Source: 2-02-FULL-48-14 sp964356195 (GTDB lineage: Bacteria; Patescibacteriota; Gracilibacteria; UBA1369; 2-02-FULL-48-14). Taken from it: DNA of 7,907 nt. Below the pieces are notes generated by a model. It was given only the letters and a program-made list of their open reading frames with translations, made no database searches and was not told where the DNA came from. The number at the start of each line of letters is the position of its first letter. The stretch's first letter is position 1. Positions 1-5,938 of the stretch are shown here, piece by piece. The stretch spans positions 1-7,907 of the forward strand of contig CAYHGP010000032.1 in the NCBI GenBank assembly GCA_964356195.1, given 5' to 3'. Position numbers and translations under genes: made by a program.

Positions 1-84
1 CTTCAATATAACAAAGCTCGTCAGCAAGCCATCACGCAAGAAATTGCCGAGTTGGTGGGGGCGAGTGCCGCTATCTCTTCATAA
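1..84 (+). CDS. atpG: ATP synthase F1 gamma subunit, C-terminal end (partial)
   Basis: Only the last 27 codons and the TAA stop are in the window; the gene begins upstream. The frame reads LQYNKARQQAITQEIAELVG and then a short Ala/Ser tail. This matches the highly conserved C-terminal helix of the gamma subunit (family pattern YN.ARQ..IT.EI.EIV.GA). That helix is half of the central coiled-coil rotor shaft that turns inside the alpha3beta3 head. The stop lies 24 bases before atpD, which is the standard gamma-beta gene order, so the two are almost certainly in one operon. No oddity is visible in this fragment. Confidence 0.92.
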   Translation, partial: LQYNKARQQAITQEIAELVGASAAISS

Positions 85-108
85 ATCCCTTTATAATAAC
101 TTTTTACT

Positions 109-1521
109 ATGTCAGACAAAACTGAAATGCCAAAAGGTAAAATCGTCCGCATCATTGGAGTGGTGGTGGATGCTTATTTCTCCGATCACGTTCCTGCTCA
201 ATACTCCGCTCTTCACACCCATGGTCCTGCCGGACGAGTGGTGCTTGAAGTTTTGGCTCACCTTGGAAACGGGGTGGTTCGAACGGTAGCTATGACGACT
301 ACGGACGGACTTGCTGTGGGTCTTGAAGTACTCGACACACAAAAGCAAATTCAAACTCCGGTGGGGAAGTGCGTACTCGGACGTGTAATCAATGTGACGG
401 GAGATTTAATTGATGGGGGAGCCAAGCTTCCTGAAGGAACGGAATACCGAGGAATTCACGCGGAACCTCCTGCGCTTGTGGAACAAAACCCAACCATGGA
501 AATTTTTGAAACGGGAATCAAGGTGGTGGATCTTTTGTGTCCCTTCATTAAGGGAGGAAAGGTGGCGTTGTTCGGAGGAGCCGGAGTGGGGAAAACCGTG
601 ATTATGCAAGAGTTGATTCATAACGTGGCTTTGGCTCATGGAGGATATTCCGTGTTTGCCGGAGTTGGAGAGCGAAGTCGTGAAGGAAATGACCTCATCG
701 GAGAAATGAAGGAAAGTGGCGTTATTGACAAGCTTGCGATGGTGTTTGGACAAATGAACGAACCTCCCGGAGCTCGTATGCGTGTAGCTCTTACGGGGCT
801 TACTATTGCGGAAAAATTCCGTGACGATGGACTCGACATTCTGATGTTTGTGGACAATATTTTCCGATTCACTCAGGCCGGAGCCGAGGTGTCCGCTTTG
901 CTCGGACGTCTGCCTTCCGCCGTGGGTTACCAGCCTACGCTCGCCACCGATATGGCGGCGCTGCAAGAACGTATTACTTCTACGAAGAAGGGTTCCATTA
1001 CTTCCGTGCAAGCGGTGTACGTACCTGCGGATGATCTTACCGATCCTGCTCCTGCCACGACCTTCGCGCATTTGGATGCGACTATCACTCTTTCACGTAA
1101 GCAAGCTTCTATGGGACTCTTTCCGGCTGTGGATCCTTTGGATTCCACTTCTAGTGCTCTCAAGGCGGACATTGTGGGAGAAGAACATTATGCTGTGGCT
1201 ACGCAGGTACGTCAGTTGCTCCAACGCTACAAAGAACTTCAAGATGTGATTGCGATTCTGGGTATGGATGAGCTTTCCGAAGAAGACAAGAAGGCGGTGT
1301 ATCGCGCTCGTAAGATTCAAAAATTCCTTTCTCAAAACTTCTTTGTGGCCGAGCAATTTACCAGTATGCCGGGTCAGTACTACAAAGTGGCCGACACCGT
1401 TCGTGGGTTCAAGGAAATTTTGGAAGGAAAGTACGACCACGTGGACGAACAGCTTTTCTACATGGCAGTTTCTATTGAAGATGTACTCGCGAAGCATGAG
1501 GCTTCTAAACACTCAGCGTAG
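109..1521 (+). CDS. atpD: ATP synthase F1 beta subunit
   Basis: Catalytic subunit of the F1 head, which makes or hydrolyses ATP on the cytoplasmic face of the membrane. At 470 residues it has normal family length. Visible motifs are the Walker A P-loop GGAGVGKT (156-163), the catalytic Glu188 and following Arg in GERSREGNDL, Walker B LMFVD ending at Asp249 and running into the hallmark NIFRFTQAG, and the DELSEED loop at 387-393 that couples to gamma/epsilon. The conserved RARKIQ.FLSQ and YDH..EQ.FYM blocks close the protein. The start at 109 leaves a 10-residue leader before the KIVRIIG strand, as in homologues. No Shine-Dalgarno site is visible; the start follows an AT-rich stretch containing TATAAT at 92-97 without a matching -35. 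Odd points are Phe338 where most beta subunits have the adenine-stacking Tyr (GIYPAVDPL), Ser349 in place of Arg after DSTS, and a leading GVVVD instead of GPVVD. The protein is clearly functional-looking. Confidence 0.98.
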   Translation: MSDKTEMPKGKIVRIIGVVVDAYFSDHVPAQYSALHTHGPAGRVVLEVLAHLGNGVVRTVAMTTTDGLAVGLEVLDTQKQIQTPVGKCVLGRVINVTGDLIDGGAKLPEGTEYRGIHAEPPALVEQNPTMEIFETGIKVVDLLCPFIKGGKVALFGGAGVGKTVIMQELIHNVALAHGGYSVFAGVGERSREGNDLIGEMKESGVIDKLAMVFGQMNEPPGARMRVALTGLTIAEKFRDDGLDILMFVDNIFRFTQAGAEVSALLGRLPSAVGYQPTLATDMAALQERITSTKKGSITSVQAVYVPADDLTDPAPATTFAHLDATITLSRKQASMGLFPAVDPLDSTSSALKADIVGEEHYAVATQVRQLLQRYKELQDVIAILGMDELSEEDKKAVYRARKIQKFLSQNFFVAEQFTSMPGQYYKVADTVRGFKEILEGKYDHVDEQLFYMAVSIEDVLAKHEASKHSA

Positions 1522-1526
1522 CTGAG
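1512..1526 (+). other. Perfect stem-loop spanning the atpD stop codon
   Basis: CTCAGC, loop GTA, GCTGAG form a 6-bp perfect inverted repeat with a 3-base loop. The atpD TAG stop (1519-1521) lies across the loop and the first base of the right arm, and the lipoprotein start follows 10 bases after the stem. No T-run follows (the sequence is CTTTAAAAAT), so it is a poor intrinsic terminator. A role in mRNA processing, stability or setting the lipoprotein translation level is possible but inferred only from position. Confidence 0.45.
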
Positions 1527-1536
1527 CTTTAAAAAT

Positions 1537-2337
1537 ATGAAGAAACTTTTGATTTTACTTTCGGTCTTCGTTCTACTCGCCGCTTGTGGCGCGCCGGACT
1601 ATGTTAGGTATGTTGAGCCTGTGGAGGATGGAACTGAGGAGGATCATGGAACCGTCTTTGCCAAAGTGGATTTTATGGATGAAACTTCCGTTCAATTCTC
1701 AGTACAAGGTAGTCTTAATACCTATCCGTTTGCCGAGGATGCAGTTATTAAAGTTTTGCGTGGCGAGACTTTGACGCAGATTCCAGTAGAAGAGGCCCCG
1801 ATTATTATGGCTTCGTCCGATATGAACGACTACTACTTCAATTTTGTTTTGAGCAGCGATGAAGTACTACAAATGACTCAGGTGAGCATAGATATTTTCG
1901 CTGAGCTTGAATCCAGCTCTTTCTACATTTCTTCCCCGATGATTTCGGACGGAGGTCTCACCGATGGAGAGTTGTTCCTTACGCTTGATTCAATCAACTG
2001 GCTCACTCAAGACGTCACTTGTGCTACGCCTGGAATTGAAGTGAGTGAAGATGCGATACAGCTTCCGCTGTGTAATCCCAATGGCTTTCTTATCCTTAAT
2101 GAGTTTACTGAAGGCCGAATTCTTGATGTGTCGCCTGATGTGACCGTCTATACCACTAACTTTGGAACTGTTCCCGAAGCTACTTACGAAATAAGTTTTG
2201 AGGAGTTAGTGGCCGCTTACGAAGCCAACAAAGACTACTTCATAGTCGCTCCTTTTGAAATTGGTACCGAAACCTTGGAAGCTGACGGTACAGAATATGA
2301 AATAGTAACTTCTATCCAAGAAAAATATATCCCATGA
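1537..2337 (+). CDS. Predicted lipoprotein encoded inside the ATP synthase operon, function unknown
   Basis: A 266-residue protein of no family I recognise. It starts MKKLLILLSVFVLLAAC: two lysines, a hydrophobic core, and a lipobox LAAC at 14-17. It is therefore predicted to be exported by Sec, cleaved and lipidated on Cys17, then anchored outside the cytoplasmic membrane. Gly18 follows the lipid cysteine, then a very acidic linker (about 23-37, EPVEDGTEEDHG). The rest looks like beta-rich secreted sequence with alternating hydrophobic/polar stretches. It has two further cysteines, Cys162 and Cys179, which could form a disulfide in an exported domain. No second membrane segment or catalytic motif is seen. 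The gene begins 15 bases after atpD and its TGA overlaps the atpC ATG (ATGA), so it must be cotranscribed and probably translationally coupled. Its location between beta and epsilon is unusual because both those products are cytoplasmic. Possible roles are ATP synthase assembly or membrane placement, or an unrelated inserted gene; neither can be decided here. Confidence 0.9.
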   Translation: MKKLLILLSVFVLLAACGAPDYVRYVEPVEDGTEEDHGTVFAKVDFMDETSVQFSVQGSLNTYPFAEDAVIKVLRGETLTQIPVEEAPIIMASSDMNDYYFNFVLSSDEVLQMTQVSIDIFAELESSSFYISSPMISDGGLTDGELFLTLDSINWLTQDVTCATPGIEVSEDAIQLPLCNPNGFLILNEFTEGRILDVSPDVTVYTTNFGTVPEATYEISFEELVAAYEANKDYFIVAPFEIGTETLEADGTEYEIVTSIQEKYIP

Positions 2338-2744
2338 GCGAATTTCATCTTACAATCCGAACTCCCGACCGCGACGTCTTTGACGGCAAGGTTAGTGCGC
2401 TGAGCTTTAATACTGAAGTCGGGCGAGTGCAGATTTTGGCACACCATGCCAATTTCACCACGACGCTTTTGTTTTCTCCGGTGAATATTGAAGACCCCGT
2501 GGACAATCGGGATCAAAATTATTTGGCTCGAAGTGGAATCTTCAGTTTCGATCATAAAAATAATGAAGCCTTGCTGCTCTGCTTATACTGTGAAGAACAA
2601 AGTGAAGTGAACTATCAAACGGTGGAAGAGTACTTGAAATTCTTGAGCACAGAATTGGCGAAAGGCGACCTCAGCGACTTCCAAGTTTTGTACTTGAAGG
2701 GTGAGAAATTGGCGGTAGAGAGGCAAGTGAAGACGAAGAAGTAA
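2334..2744 (+). CDS. atpC: ATP synthase F1 epsilon subunit, divergent
   Basis: Central-stalk subunit that links the gamma shaft to the c-ring and can restrain ATP hydrolysis through its C-terminal helices. The N-terminal half (about 1-90) keeps the family pattern: FHLTIRTPDRDVFDGKVSAL corresponds to the usual L...I.TP...VF.GEV..V opening strand. It is followed by a TE.G...IL..HA.F segment matching the canonical TEGEFGILPGHAP, though with GRVQILAHHAN the usual FGILPGH is weakened. A Gly-X-Phe strand (68-72) and a short cysteine-containing strand (83-86) follow. Residues about 95-130 are predicted helical and fit the two-helix C-terminal domain, but the typical Ala-rich ERA..R.L repeat is absent. 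At 136 residues the length is normal. Identification rests on the moderate N-terminal match plus position at the end of the atp operon. The start overlaps the preceding stop as ATGA, and no separate ribosome binding site is evident. Confidence 0.88.
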   Translation: MSEFHLTIRTPDRDVFDGKVSALSFNTEVGRVQILAHHANFTTTLLFSPVNIEDPVDNRDQNYLARSGIFSFDHKNNEALLLCLYCEEQSEVNYQTVEEYLKFLSTELAKGDLSDFQVLYLKGEKLAVERQVKTKK

Positions 2745-2751
2745 TTCTTTG

Positions 2752-2783
2752 AAAACTTTCCGAGGATTTGGGCGGAGTTTTTT
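2752..2783 (+). terminator. Candidate weak intrinsic terminator after atpC
   Basis: AAAACT plus CCG (with a 2-base TT bulge, 2752-2762) pairs with CGG plus AGTTTT (2773-2781) around a 10-base loop, and a run of six T covers 2778-2783. The stem is AT-rich and bulged, so the call is tentative. Its place just after the last atp gene, in the largest gap of the window (109 bases), supports an end of transcript here. The rest of the gap (2784-2853) holds a small palindrome CAGGCCTG (2784-2791) and an AATAAT hexamer (2815-2820) with no acceptable -35, so I cannot place a promoter for the next gene. Confidence 0.35.
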
Positions 2784-2853
2784 CAGGCCTGTAAAAATAG
2801 TGACAAAAACCAAAAATAATGTTTGCCTGTGTCCCCTTACTTAACAGAAGCTC

Positions 2854-4623
2854 ATGGAGTTGGAGTATCAAGTGTCACCGGATGAAGTGGTCTCGCGGTC
2901 TATTGATGAGGCTCGAGAGGATCCTGCGTTTGTCGCTTTGGTAGGTGAGTACTATCGAGATTTTGGCTTGGCGGCTTTGGCGGAGGCCTGTAAAGAAGGC
3001 AATATTGAAGAAGCAGCTTTGGATAAAGGAATTACTTATCTTCGTGGACACTTGAAGGGGATTCATCCGGTTGTTCCACTTTTGCTTGAGGAAGTTCAAG
3101 TAGAGGATCCTGAGCACCAACTGCCCTTGGTTTTTAAATGGTGCGCACCCAGTGTGAAAACTTTGAATGATAAGTTTTTAGGGAGAGGGCTAACGGATGA
3201 ATTTCTTAAAGTACAAGTTCCTTTACTTGTGGAGGACCACTTCGGAGCGGGGGAAGATGGCTTGCCCATTTTGTCCGTGCTTAATCCCGATTTTAAAGCA
3301 GGGAAAGCTATCTTAAATCTCAATTCTCCTGCGTTGGATCAAAGTAATCCCAGGGCAGATTTTCAAAGACGTGCCCTTCTTTTCCAAGAAGCGTTGAACG
3401 CCTTGCTGGCCGTTTACTTAGAAAAGAAGGGCATTTCTCCGGAGGAGGTCCCCAAGGCCCATATGGTTTTTGAAACCAGCAATTGGACCTTGGCAGATAA
3501 TCCAAAAAACTTGAAAACATCTGATTATGTAGAAGGCTTCCTCTTGGCCGAGCACGTGGCGAACATGAGTACACGGCGTCTTCGCGGTTCCCCTACTCAG
3601 CCTGATGGTCATCGCGTTCGTACCGACTCCACGTGGCGGGGTCCGCGGGAATATGCAGAGCATCTTCAAAAAGATTTAATCCGGGCTATTGGAGCTTTTT
3701 CGAATCTCTTTGATGCTAAAGCACCTGAGGCTACGCATCCAAATTCAGGATGGGGTAGGATTTTGACCAAACTTCCTGTACAGAATCTTCCTTTCCTTAC
3801 GCCGGAGGTTTTGCAGTCCATTCGTGCTAAGACCTTTCAGAAAGATTTCCCTTTTGTTAGGCCGGAAGAAGCCGAAGTTTTGACTCACTTCGTGGAAGTG
3901 GTGAATACCATTGATGTGCTCAAGCCCTTCCTGCACCAGAGCATGGATGTGTTTTACAATCGAGTGGAAAGGCTCGCTACGACCCTACGGGAAGAGCCTC
4001 AGGATGTGGAAGAAAAAAAAGCTTACTTTATGAAACTTATGGAGGAAGCGGCGAACTCCATTAAGAATATAGATTCTACTCAGTTGCTTGGAACCCGTTT
4101 GGGTTTGACCGCTCGTATTTATCAAACCTTATGTTTGCCCGGGGCTGAAGTCTCATCCACACTTTTGATGGGGGATGTGGTCGCCTTTGGTCCTATTAAT
4201 TTGGCTGCACTCTATGTGGATGCGGTGAAGTTCTTAGAGAGAGGGCCTTATAGTCCCGAGAGTCTTCGTACGCTGCTTTTGAGCGCCGGGGATGCCGCGA
4301 CGGAGTATCTCCGTAATGGAGATACTGTTCTTGCCTCTACTTATAATGGAGGCCCAAGGCCTCCTTATATCGATGGTTCCGGTGGTGATGAAATCACGGC
4401 TTTGGCGACGCCAAGCCCAGATCGTTTGGAGGCGAGGCATGGTCTCTTGATGCGGGATATTCCGCTTCGGCTCACTTCCGTTCAGATTTCAGGACGTGAA
4501 CTTCCAAATTCTGAAGTTGCCGCTGAGTTGCTGGCGGCGGTTTTGCTCACAGCTGAAAAAGTCTTCGAGGTCTTGAAGAAGGCCGGTGGTTCCGGAGTAC
4601 TCCCCATGGCCATTCGCAGCTAG
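2854..4623 (+). CDS. Hypothetical 589-residue soluble protein, no recognised family
   Basis: I do not recognise this protein. It has no signal peptide, no hydrophobic membrane segment, no Walker motif and no obvious metal-binding cluster, so it is probably cytoplasmic. Composition is balanced, with many predicted helices. Residues 8-68 look helical and acidic. An Arg/Gly/Pro-rich stretch at about 236-266 (STRRLRGSPTQP then GHRVRTDSTWRGPREY) looks like an exposed basic loop. Helices dominate 335-460. A Gly/Pro-rich segment follows at 497-512 (YNGGPRPPYIDGSGGD). The end (553-577) is an Ala/Leu/Val-rich amphipathic helix followed by a Gly-rich tail. Only three cysteines occur (46, 97, 427). The ATG at 2854 has AGAAG only 3 bases upstream, a poorly spaced ribosome site; no other start near it is better. 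The gene stands alone between the atp operon and a new promoter. Long uninterrupted frame and homogeneous codon use argue it is real. Confidence 0.85.
   Translation: MELEYQVSPDEVVSRSIDEAREDPAFVALVGEYYRDFGLAALAEACKEGNIEEAALDKGITYLRGHLKGIHPVVPLLLEEVQVEDPEHQLPLVFKWCAPSVKTLNDKFLGRGLTDEFLKVQVPLLVEDHFGAGEDGLPILSVLNPDFKAGKAILNLNSPALDQSNPRADFQRRALLFQEALNALLAVYLEKKGISPEEVPKAHMVFETSNWTLADNPKNLKTSDYVEGFLLAEHVANMSTRRLRGSPTQPDGHRVRTDSTWRGPREYAEHLQKDLIRAIGAFSNLFDAKAPEATHPNSGWGRILTKLPVQNLPFLTPEVLQSIRAKTFQKDFPFVRPEEAEVLTHFVEVVNTIDVLKPFLHQSMDVFYNRVERLATTLREEPQDVEEKKAYFMKLMEEAANSIKNIDSTQLLGTRLGLTARIYQTLCLPGAEVSSTLLMGDVVAFGPINLAALYVDAVKFLERGPYSPESLRTLLLSAGDAATEYLRNGDTVLASTYNGGPRPPYIDGSGGDEITALATPSPDRLEARHGLLMRDIPLRLTSVQISGRELPNSEVAAELLAAVLLTAEKVFEVLKKAGGSGVLPMAIRS
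4304..4326 (+). repeat. Perfect 9-bp inverted repeat inside the 589-residue gene
   Basis: AGTATCTCC (4304-4312) and GGAGATACT (4318-4326) are exact reverse complements separated by GTAAT. It falls in codons for EYLRNGDTV (around residues 484-492). It is the first of two strong hairpins lying 15 bases apart. There is no T-tract, so it is not a terminator. Confidence 0.6.
4342..4369 (+). repeat. Strong hairpin, 12 bp with one bulge, inside the 589-residue gene
   Basis: TATAA, one bulged T, GGAGGCC, loop CAA, GGCCTCC, TTATA: a GC-rich 7-bp core extended by 5 AT pairs with a 3-base loop. It covers codons for the YNGGPRPPY segment (about residues 497-505). Gly codons pairing with Pro codons could produce this by chance, but the extension beyond the core is not required by the protein. 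No T-run follows. Confidence 0.55.
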
Positions 4624-4624
4624 A

Positions 4625-4652
4625 TTGCCTTTTTAGATTTGAGTGCTATAAT
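4625..4652 (+). promoter_or_regulatory. Predicted sigma70-type promoter with extended -10
   Basis: TGC followed by a perfect TATAAT (4644-4652) makes an extended -10. TTGCCT at 4625-4630 matches the -35 consensus at 4 of 6 positions with a 16-base spacer. The expected transcription start is about 4658-4660, only some 15 bases before the ATG at 4675. The -35 begins right after the stop of the upstream gene (4621-4623). It is the best promoter match in the window. Confidence 0.6.
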
Positions 4653-4674
4653 ATAGGCTAATCTTTCTTAATTT

Positions 4675-4857
4675 ATGACTCTACGCGAAGGTGATTCCGT
4701 TTCCGAAGATACAGCCCTTCTAAGGTTTAGTGCTGCAGGGTTCCTTGATGAACGCGACCTTTCTGCTGTGGTTAAAGCTTGTGGGGAGAAGGTGCGTGCA
4801 GGTCTTCCAGAAAAGGAGAAGGGCAATGAAGGTCTGAAAGAGGACCTGGCTAAATAG
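4675..4857 (+). CDS. Possible small charged protein, 60 residues, unknown
   Basis: No recognised family. The protein is highly charged (MTLREGDSVSED, then RFSAAGFLDERDLSAVVKAC, then a Lys/Glu/Gly-rich tail) with one cysteine and no signal or membrane segment; residues about 25-42 could form an amphipathic helix. Support for expression is the extended -10 promoter ending 22 bases upstream. Evidence against is its short length and absence of a Shine-Dalgarno site (CTTAATTT precedes the ATG). It ends tail-to-tail with pyrD, overlapping the last 8 bases of that gene on the other strand, and leaves no room for a terminator. The pattern L.A...AC.E (residues 29-38) loosely resembles residues 39-48 of the neighbouring 589-residue protein, which may be chance. 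Alternatively the promoter could drive a short noncoding or antisense RNA reading into pyrD. Confidence 0.5.
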   Translation: MTLREGDSVSEDTALLRFSAAGFLDERDLSAVVKACGEKVRAGLPEKEKGNEGLKEDLAK

Positions 4858-5938
4858 TTCCCACCGCTTCCGCGATGTTTTTGTAGCCATCTTTTTTGAG
4901 GAGTTCCACGAGGCCCTGGTTTATTTCGCTGATGACTTGTGGGCCTTCATAAATCATGCCGGTGATGAGTTGAATAAGGCTGGCTCCAAGACGGATTTTT
5001 TCGTAGGCATCTTCTGCGGAAAAAACACCTCCGGAGCCGATAATAATGGCCTGGCCTTTGGTGCGTGTGTACAAGGTGGCAATGAGTTGATTTGCCTTTT
5101 TCTCAAGAGCTTTTCCGCTGAGGCCGCCTTTTCCGTGTGAATGTTGTTTGGTGAGGTTGCTGGCAATGTAGCCGTGGACACGGTGTTTTTGGGCGACGTG
5201 AATGATTTCGTCGATTTGTTTTTCCGGAAGATCCGGGGATATTTTGAGGAAGATCGGTTTCTTGGTAGGGATGGAGTCGAGCGCTGTTAGTAAAAGGTCC
5301 AGTTTTTTTGGATCGGTGAAGGGTTGTCCTCCAAAGGCATTGGGGCAGCTTAAATTCACTGTGAAGTAGTCTCCAATTTTGGAAAAAGCTTGAAAGGCTT
5401 TTACGTAGTCGGCGATGCCGGCTTCGTCAGAGCAAGTGGCTTCGGAGTTGGTTTTAGCAATGGAGGTGCCGATGGGAAAAAAGAATTTCTTGGATTTTAG
5501 TTTTTGGCTTAGAGCTTCGGCTCCGGCGTTATTAAGGCCGAGGTGGACCCGAAGACTTTGCTTCTCCTGGTGTCGCCATAAACGAGGTTTTGGGTTTCCC
5601 TCACAGCTTTCTCCAGTGATGGAACCCACTTCTTCGAAGCCAAAGCCCACGTTTGGAATAATATTTGTGAGTTCGGCGTCTTTATCGAAACCCGCGGAAA
5701 GTCCAATGGGGTTTTTAAAATGAATGCCTAAAATTTCTTGTTCCAGGCTCGGGTGAGAGTAGTCAAAAAGCGCCTTGATCAGGCCTCGGGTCAGTGGGTT
5801 GCTGCCTAAGACTCTTCCTATAAAAATATGTTGCGTGTGTACAAATTCAGGATCCATCCGAAAGAAGATGGGCTTCAATATTTTCTTGTAAAAGAAACGG
5901 ATGCTGCGATTGCGTAGCTTAATGATTTTGCTGTTCAT
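4850..5938 (-). CDS. pyrD: Dihydroorotate dehydrogenase, class 2 (quinone type), with catalytic-position cysteine
   Basis: Oxidises dihydroorotate to orotate, the fourth step of UMP synthesis, using FMN; class 2 enzymes pass electrons to membrane quinone. At 362 residues it has class 2 length. The N-terminal extension (about 14-50: FFYKKILKPIFFRMDPEFVH) corresponds to the membrane-associated helices of class 2. Then come NPIGLSAGFDKD (77-87), GSITGESCEGNPKPRL (105-120), GLNNAGA (134-140), LKISPDL (231-237), SNLT (260-263), GGLSGK (271-276), and the FMN phosphate site GSGGV (301-305) with LIQLITGMIYEGP (321-333). The active-site loop reads NLSCPN (195-200): Cys198 sits where E. coli Ser175 and human Ser215 act as base, a residue typical of class 1 enzymes. 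The chosen ATG overlaps the rluB-like stop by 20 bases; the next Met (28) would delete the membrane helix. Last gene of the minus-strand block. FMN-binding and substrate residues otherwise look intact. Confidence 0.97.
   Translation of the reverse strand: MNSKIIKLRNRSIRFFYKKILKPIFFRMDPEFVHTQHIFIGRVLGSNPLTRGLIKALFDYSHPSLEQEILGIHFKNPIGLSAGFDKDAELTNIIPNVGFGFEEVGSITGESCEGNPKPRLWRHQEKQSLRVHLGLNNAGAEALSQKLKSKKFFFPIGTSIAKTNSEATCSDEAGIADYVKAFQAFSKIGDYFTVNLSCPNAFGGQPFTDPKKLDLLLTALDSIPTKKPIFLKISPDLPEKQIDEIIHVAQKHRVHGYIASNLTKQHSHGKGGLSGKALEKKANQLIATLYTRTKGQAIIIGSGGVFSAEDAYEKIRLGASLIQLITGMIYEGPQVISEINQGLVELLKKDGYKNIAEAVGTI

Noticed and set aside
85..108. TATAAT at 92-97 between atpG and atpD as an internal promoter.
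   Set aside because: No -35 hexamer at suitable spacing; an AT-rich 24-base intergenic spacer easily yields this hexamer.
1521..2410. 12-base direct repeat GCTGAGCTTTAA at 1521-1532 and 2399-2410, flanking the lipoprotein gene, as a possible insertion scar.
   Set aside because: A repeat of this length is expected by chance about once or twice in a window this size, and the second copy lies within atpC coding sequence rather than at a junction.
2335..2412. Alternative genetic code with TGA read as glycine, as in Gracilibacteria.
   Set aside because: The lipoprotein ends at TGA exactly where atpC begins, and all other genes read through without any in-frame TGA.
2784..2791. Palindrome CAGGCCTG as an operator.
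   Set aside because: Eight bases only, isolated, with no second copy near a promoter.
2815..2828. AATAAT (2815-2820) or TTGCCT (2823-2828) as promoter elements for the 589-residue gene.
   Set aside because: Neither has a partner hexamer at 15-19 base spacing, so no promoter could be placed.
4858..4900. Small CGC-TTCC-GCG hairpin with nearby T-runs as a terminator for the 60-residue gene.
   Set aside because: Only a 3-bp stem, and it lies inside pyrD coding sequence on the other strand.
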